Source of the DNA: Trebonia sp964581815
Lineage (GTDB): Bacteria; Actinomycetota; Actinomycetes; Streptosporangiales; Streptosporangiaceae
DNA: 64,000 bases
Reading direction: 5' to 3'
Assembly: GCA_964581815.1 (NCBI GenBank)
Contig: CAZORE010000028.1
Coordinates: 1-64,000 of the forward strand
Below the pieces are notes generated by a model that saw only the letters and a program-made list of their open reading frames with translations, ran no database searches and was not told the DNA's origin. Below, one piece after another: positions 63,294 through 64,000 of the stretch (positions are counted from its first letter, which is position 1; each line of letters opens with the position of its first letter). The position numbers were made by a program, and so were the translations under genes.

Positions 63294-64000
63294 GTGACGA
63301 GTGTGACGGTCCGGGTCCCCGCGAAGATCAACTTGCAGCTAGCGGTCGGCCCGCTGCGCCCGGACGGCTATCACGGCCTGGTAACCGTGTTCCACGCGGT
63401 GTCCCTGTTCGACGACGTGACAATCACCCCGGCCGAGGCCGACAGCGTCACGGTGACGGGTGAGGGGGCCGGCTTGGTGCCGGAGGATGACCACAACCTA
63501 GCGCTGCACGCGGTCAGGGCCCTGCGCGAGGCGATCGCGCGCACTGCGGGCACCGCAGCGGGACTTGGCGGGGTCGCGGTGACCATCGCCAAGCGGATCC
63601 CGGTCGCTGGCGGCATGGCCGGCGGCAGCGCCGACGCCGCCGCCGCCCTCGTCGCCTGCAACGAGCTCTGGGGCGGCGGCCGGTCACAGCAGGAACTGTG
63701 CGCGATAGCCAGCGAAGTCGGCAGCGACGCCGCGTTCCCCGTCCTCGGCGGCACCGCGGTGGGGCGAGGAAGGGGGGAGCAACTCGCCCCGGCGCTGGCG
63801 TCTCCCGTCGAGTTCCACTGGGTCCTCGCCTTCGCCGACGGCCACCTGTCCACCCCAGCCGTCTTCCGCGCGCTGGACAAGCAGCGCGCCGGCCAAGAGG
63901 TCCCGGACCCGGAACTGAGCACCGAGCTGATGACGGCCCTACGGAACGGCAACGTCGAGGACCTAGGTGCCGCGCTCTCCAACGACCTCCAGGAACCAGC
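63294..64000 (+). CDS. ispE: 4-diphosphocytidyl-2-C-methyl-D-erythritol kinase, 3' end outside window
   Basis: This GHMP kinase of the MEP isoprenoid pathway starts at GTG 63294 (MTSVTVRVPAKINLQLAVG). GTG 63288 and GTG 63303 also fit. The ATP-binding loop PVAGGMAGGSADAAAALVA and SDAAFPVLGGTAVGRGRGE are diagnostic, and the match to mycobacterial IspE is close. About 235 residues are seen and the frame is open at the window end. It normally follows rsmA directly. Here two minus-strand genes intervene. Confidence 0.93.
   Translation, partial: MTSVTVRVPAKINLQLAVGPLRPDGYHGLVTVFHAVSLFDDVTITPAEADSVTVTGEGAGLVPEDDHNLALHAVRALREAIARTAGTAAGLGGVAVTIAKRIPVAGGMAGGSADAAAALVACNELWGGGRSQQELCAIASEVGSDAAFPVLGGTAVGRGRGEQLAPALASPVEFHWVLAFADGHLSTPAVFRALDKQRAGQEVPDPELSTELMTALRNGNVEDLGAALSNDLQEP

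Overview
This window is a piece of a high-GC actinobacterial chromosome. Intergenic DNA is short, GTG and TTG starts are common, codon third positions are almost all G or C, and gene neighbourhoods match known actinobacterial ones. The right end (pmt, rsmI, metG, tatD, rsmA/ksgA, ispE) follows the order around Mycobacterium tuberculosis Rv1002c-Rv1011. The pdxH-citrate synthase-serC and DUF2530-DUF3027-MFS-cold-shock neighbours resemble Streptomyces. Two CIRCE operators, a solitary groEL2-type chaperonin gene, a DtxR/IdeR regulator and a SigR-like ECF sigma factor support this. The genus cannot be fixed from the sequence. A run of 100 N marks an assembly join.

Layout. 1-3 kb: a truncated membrane-anchored subtilisin-like protein that has lost its catalytic residues, a SAM hydrolase and a DUF3263 gene. 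3-23 kb: a cell-envelope sugar region with trehalose synthesis (otsB, otsA), ugd, the dTDP-rhamnose genes (rfbC apart from rfbBDA), several multi-spanning GT-C-like proteins, GT2 and GT4 glycosyltransferases and a flippase-like LPG-synthase-domain protein. A cold-shock gene and thrC lie among them, and thrC is preceded by a well-formed SAM-I riboswitch. 21.5-26 kb: CIRCE-controlled groEL and a fusion of a degenerate kinase with an MprF-like membrane domain. 26-38 kb: SpoIIE phosphatase/anti-sigma protein, DtxR, pdxH, citrate synthase, serC, thpR, MarR, DUF2530, DUF3027, a split MFS gene, a cold-shock-domain protein and a small two-span membrane protein. 38-45.6 kb: a membrane GGDEF-EAL protein divergent from a two-gene operon, an A-PCP-reductase NRPS-like enzyme overlapping an Aat (Leu/Phe-tRNA-protein transferase) homologue. 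45.6-54 kb: argS, plsX, an SDR, an asparagine synthetase homologue without its Cys nucleophile, an ECF sigma factor and pmt. 54-64 kb: rsmI, two envelope-glycan membrane genes, metG-tatD-rsmA, a TOPRIM protein, a methyltransferase and the start of ispE.

The most noteworthy items are the NRPS-like reductase plus Aat operon (a candidate undescribed tRNA-dependent biosynthetic pathway), the pseudo-subtilase, the SAM-I riboswitch on thrC, the Cys-less AsnB, and two families of palindromic repeats. One has four copies of a two-hairpin element. The other has two copies of a 16-17 bp stem with a 33-nt loop. Several convergent genes run past their expected ends (otsB, serC, asnB), two of them through or beside these repeats. 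No tRNA, rRNA, CRISPR array, transposase or prophage gene was recognised.
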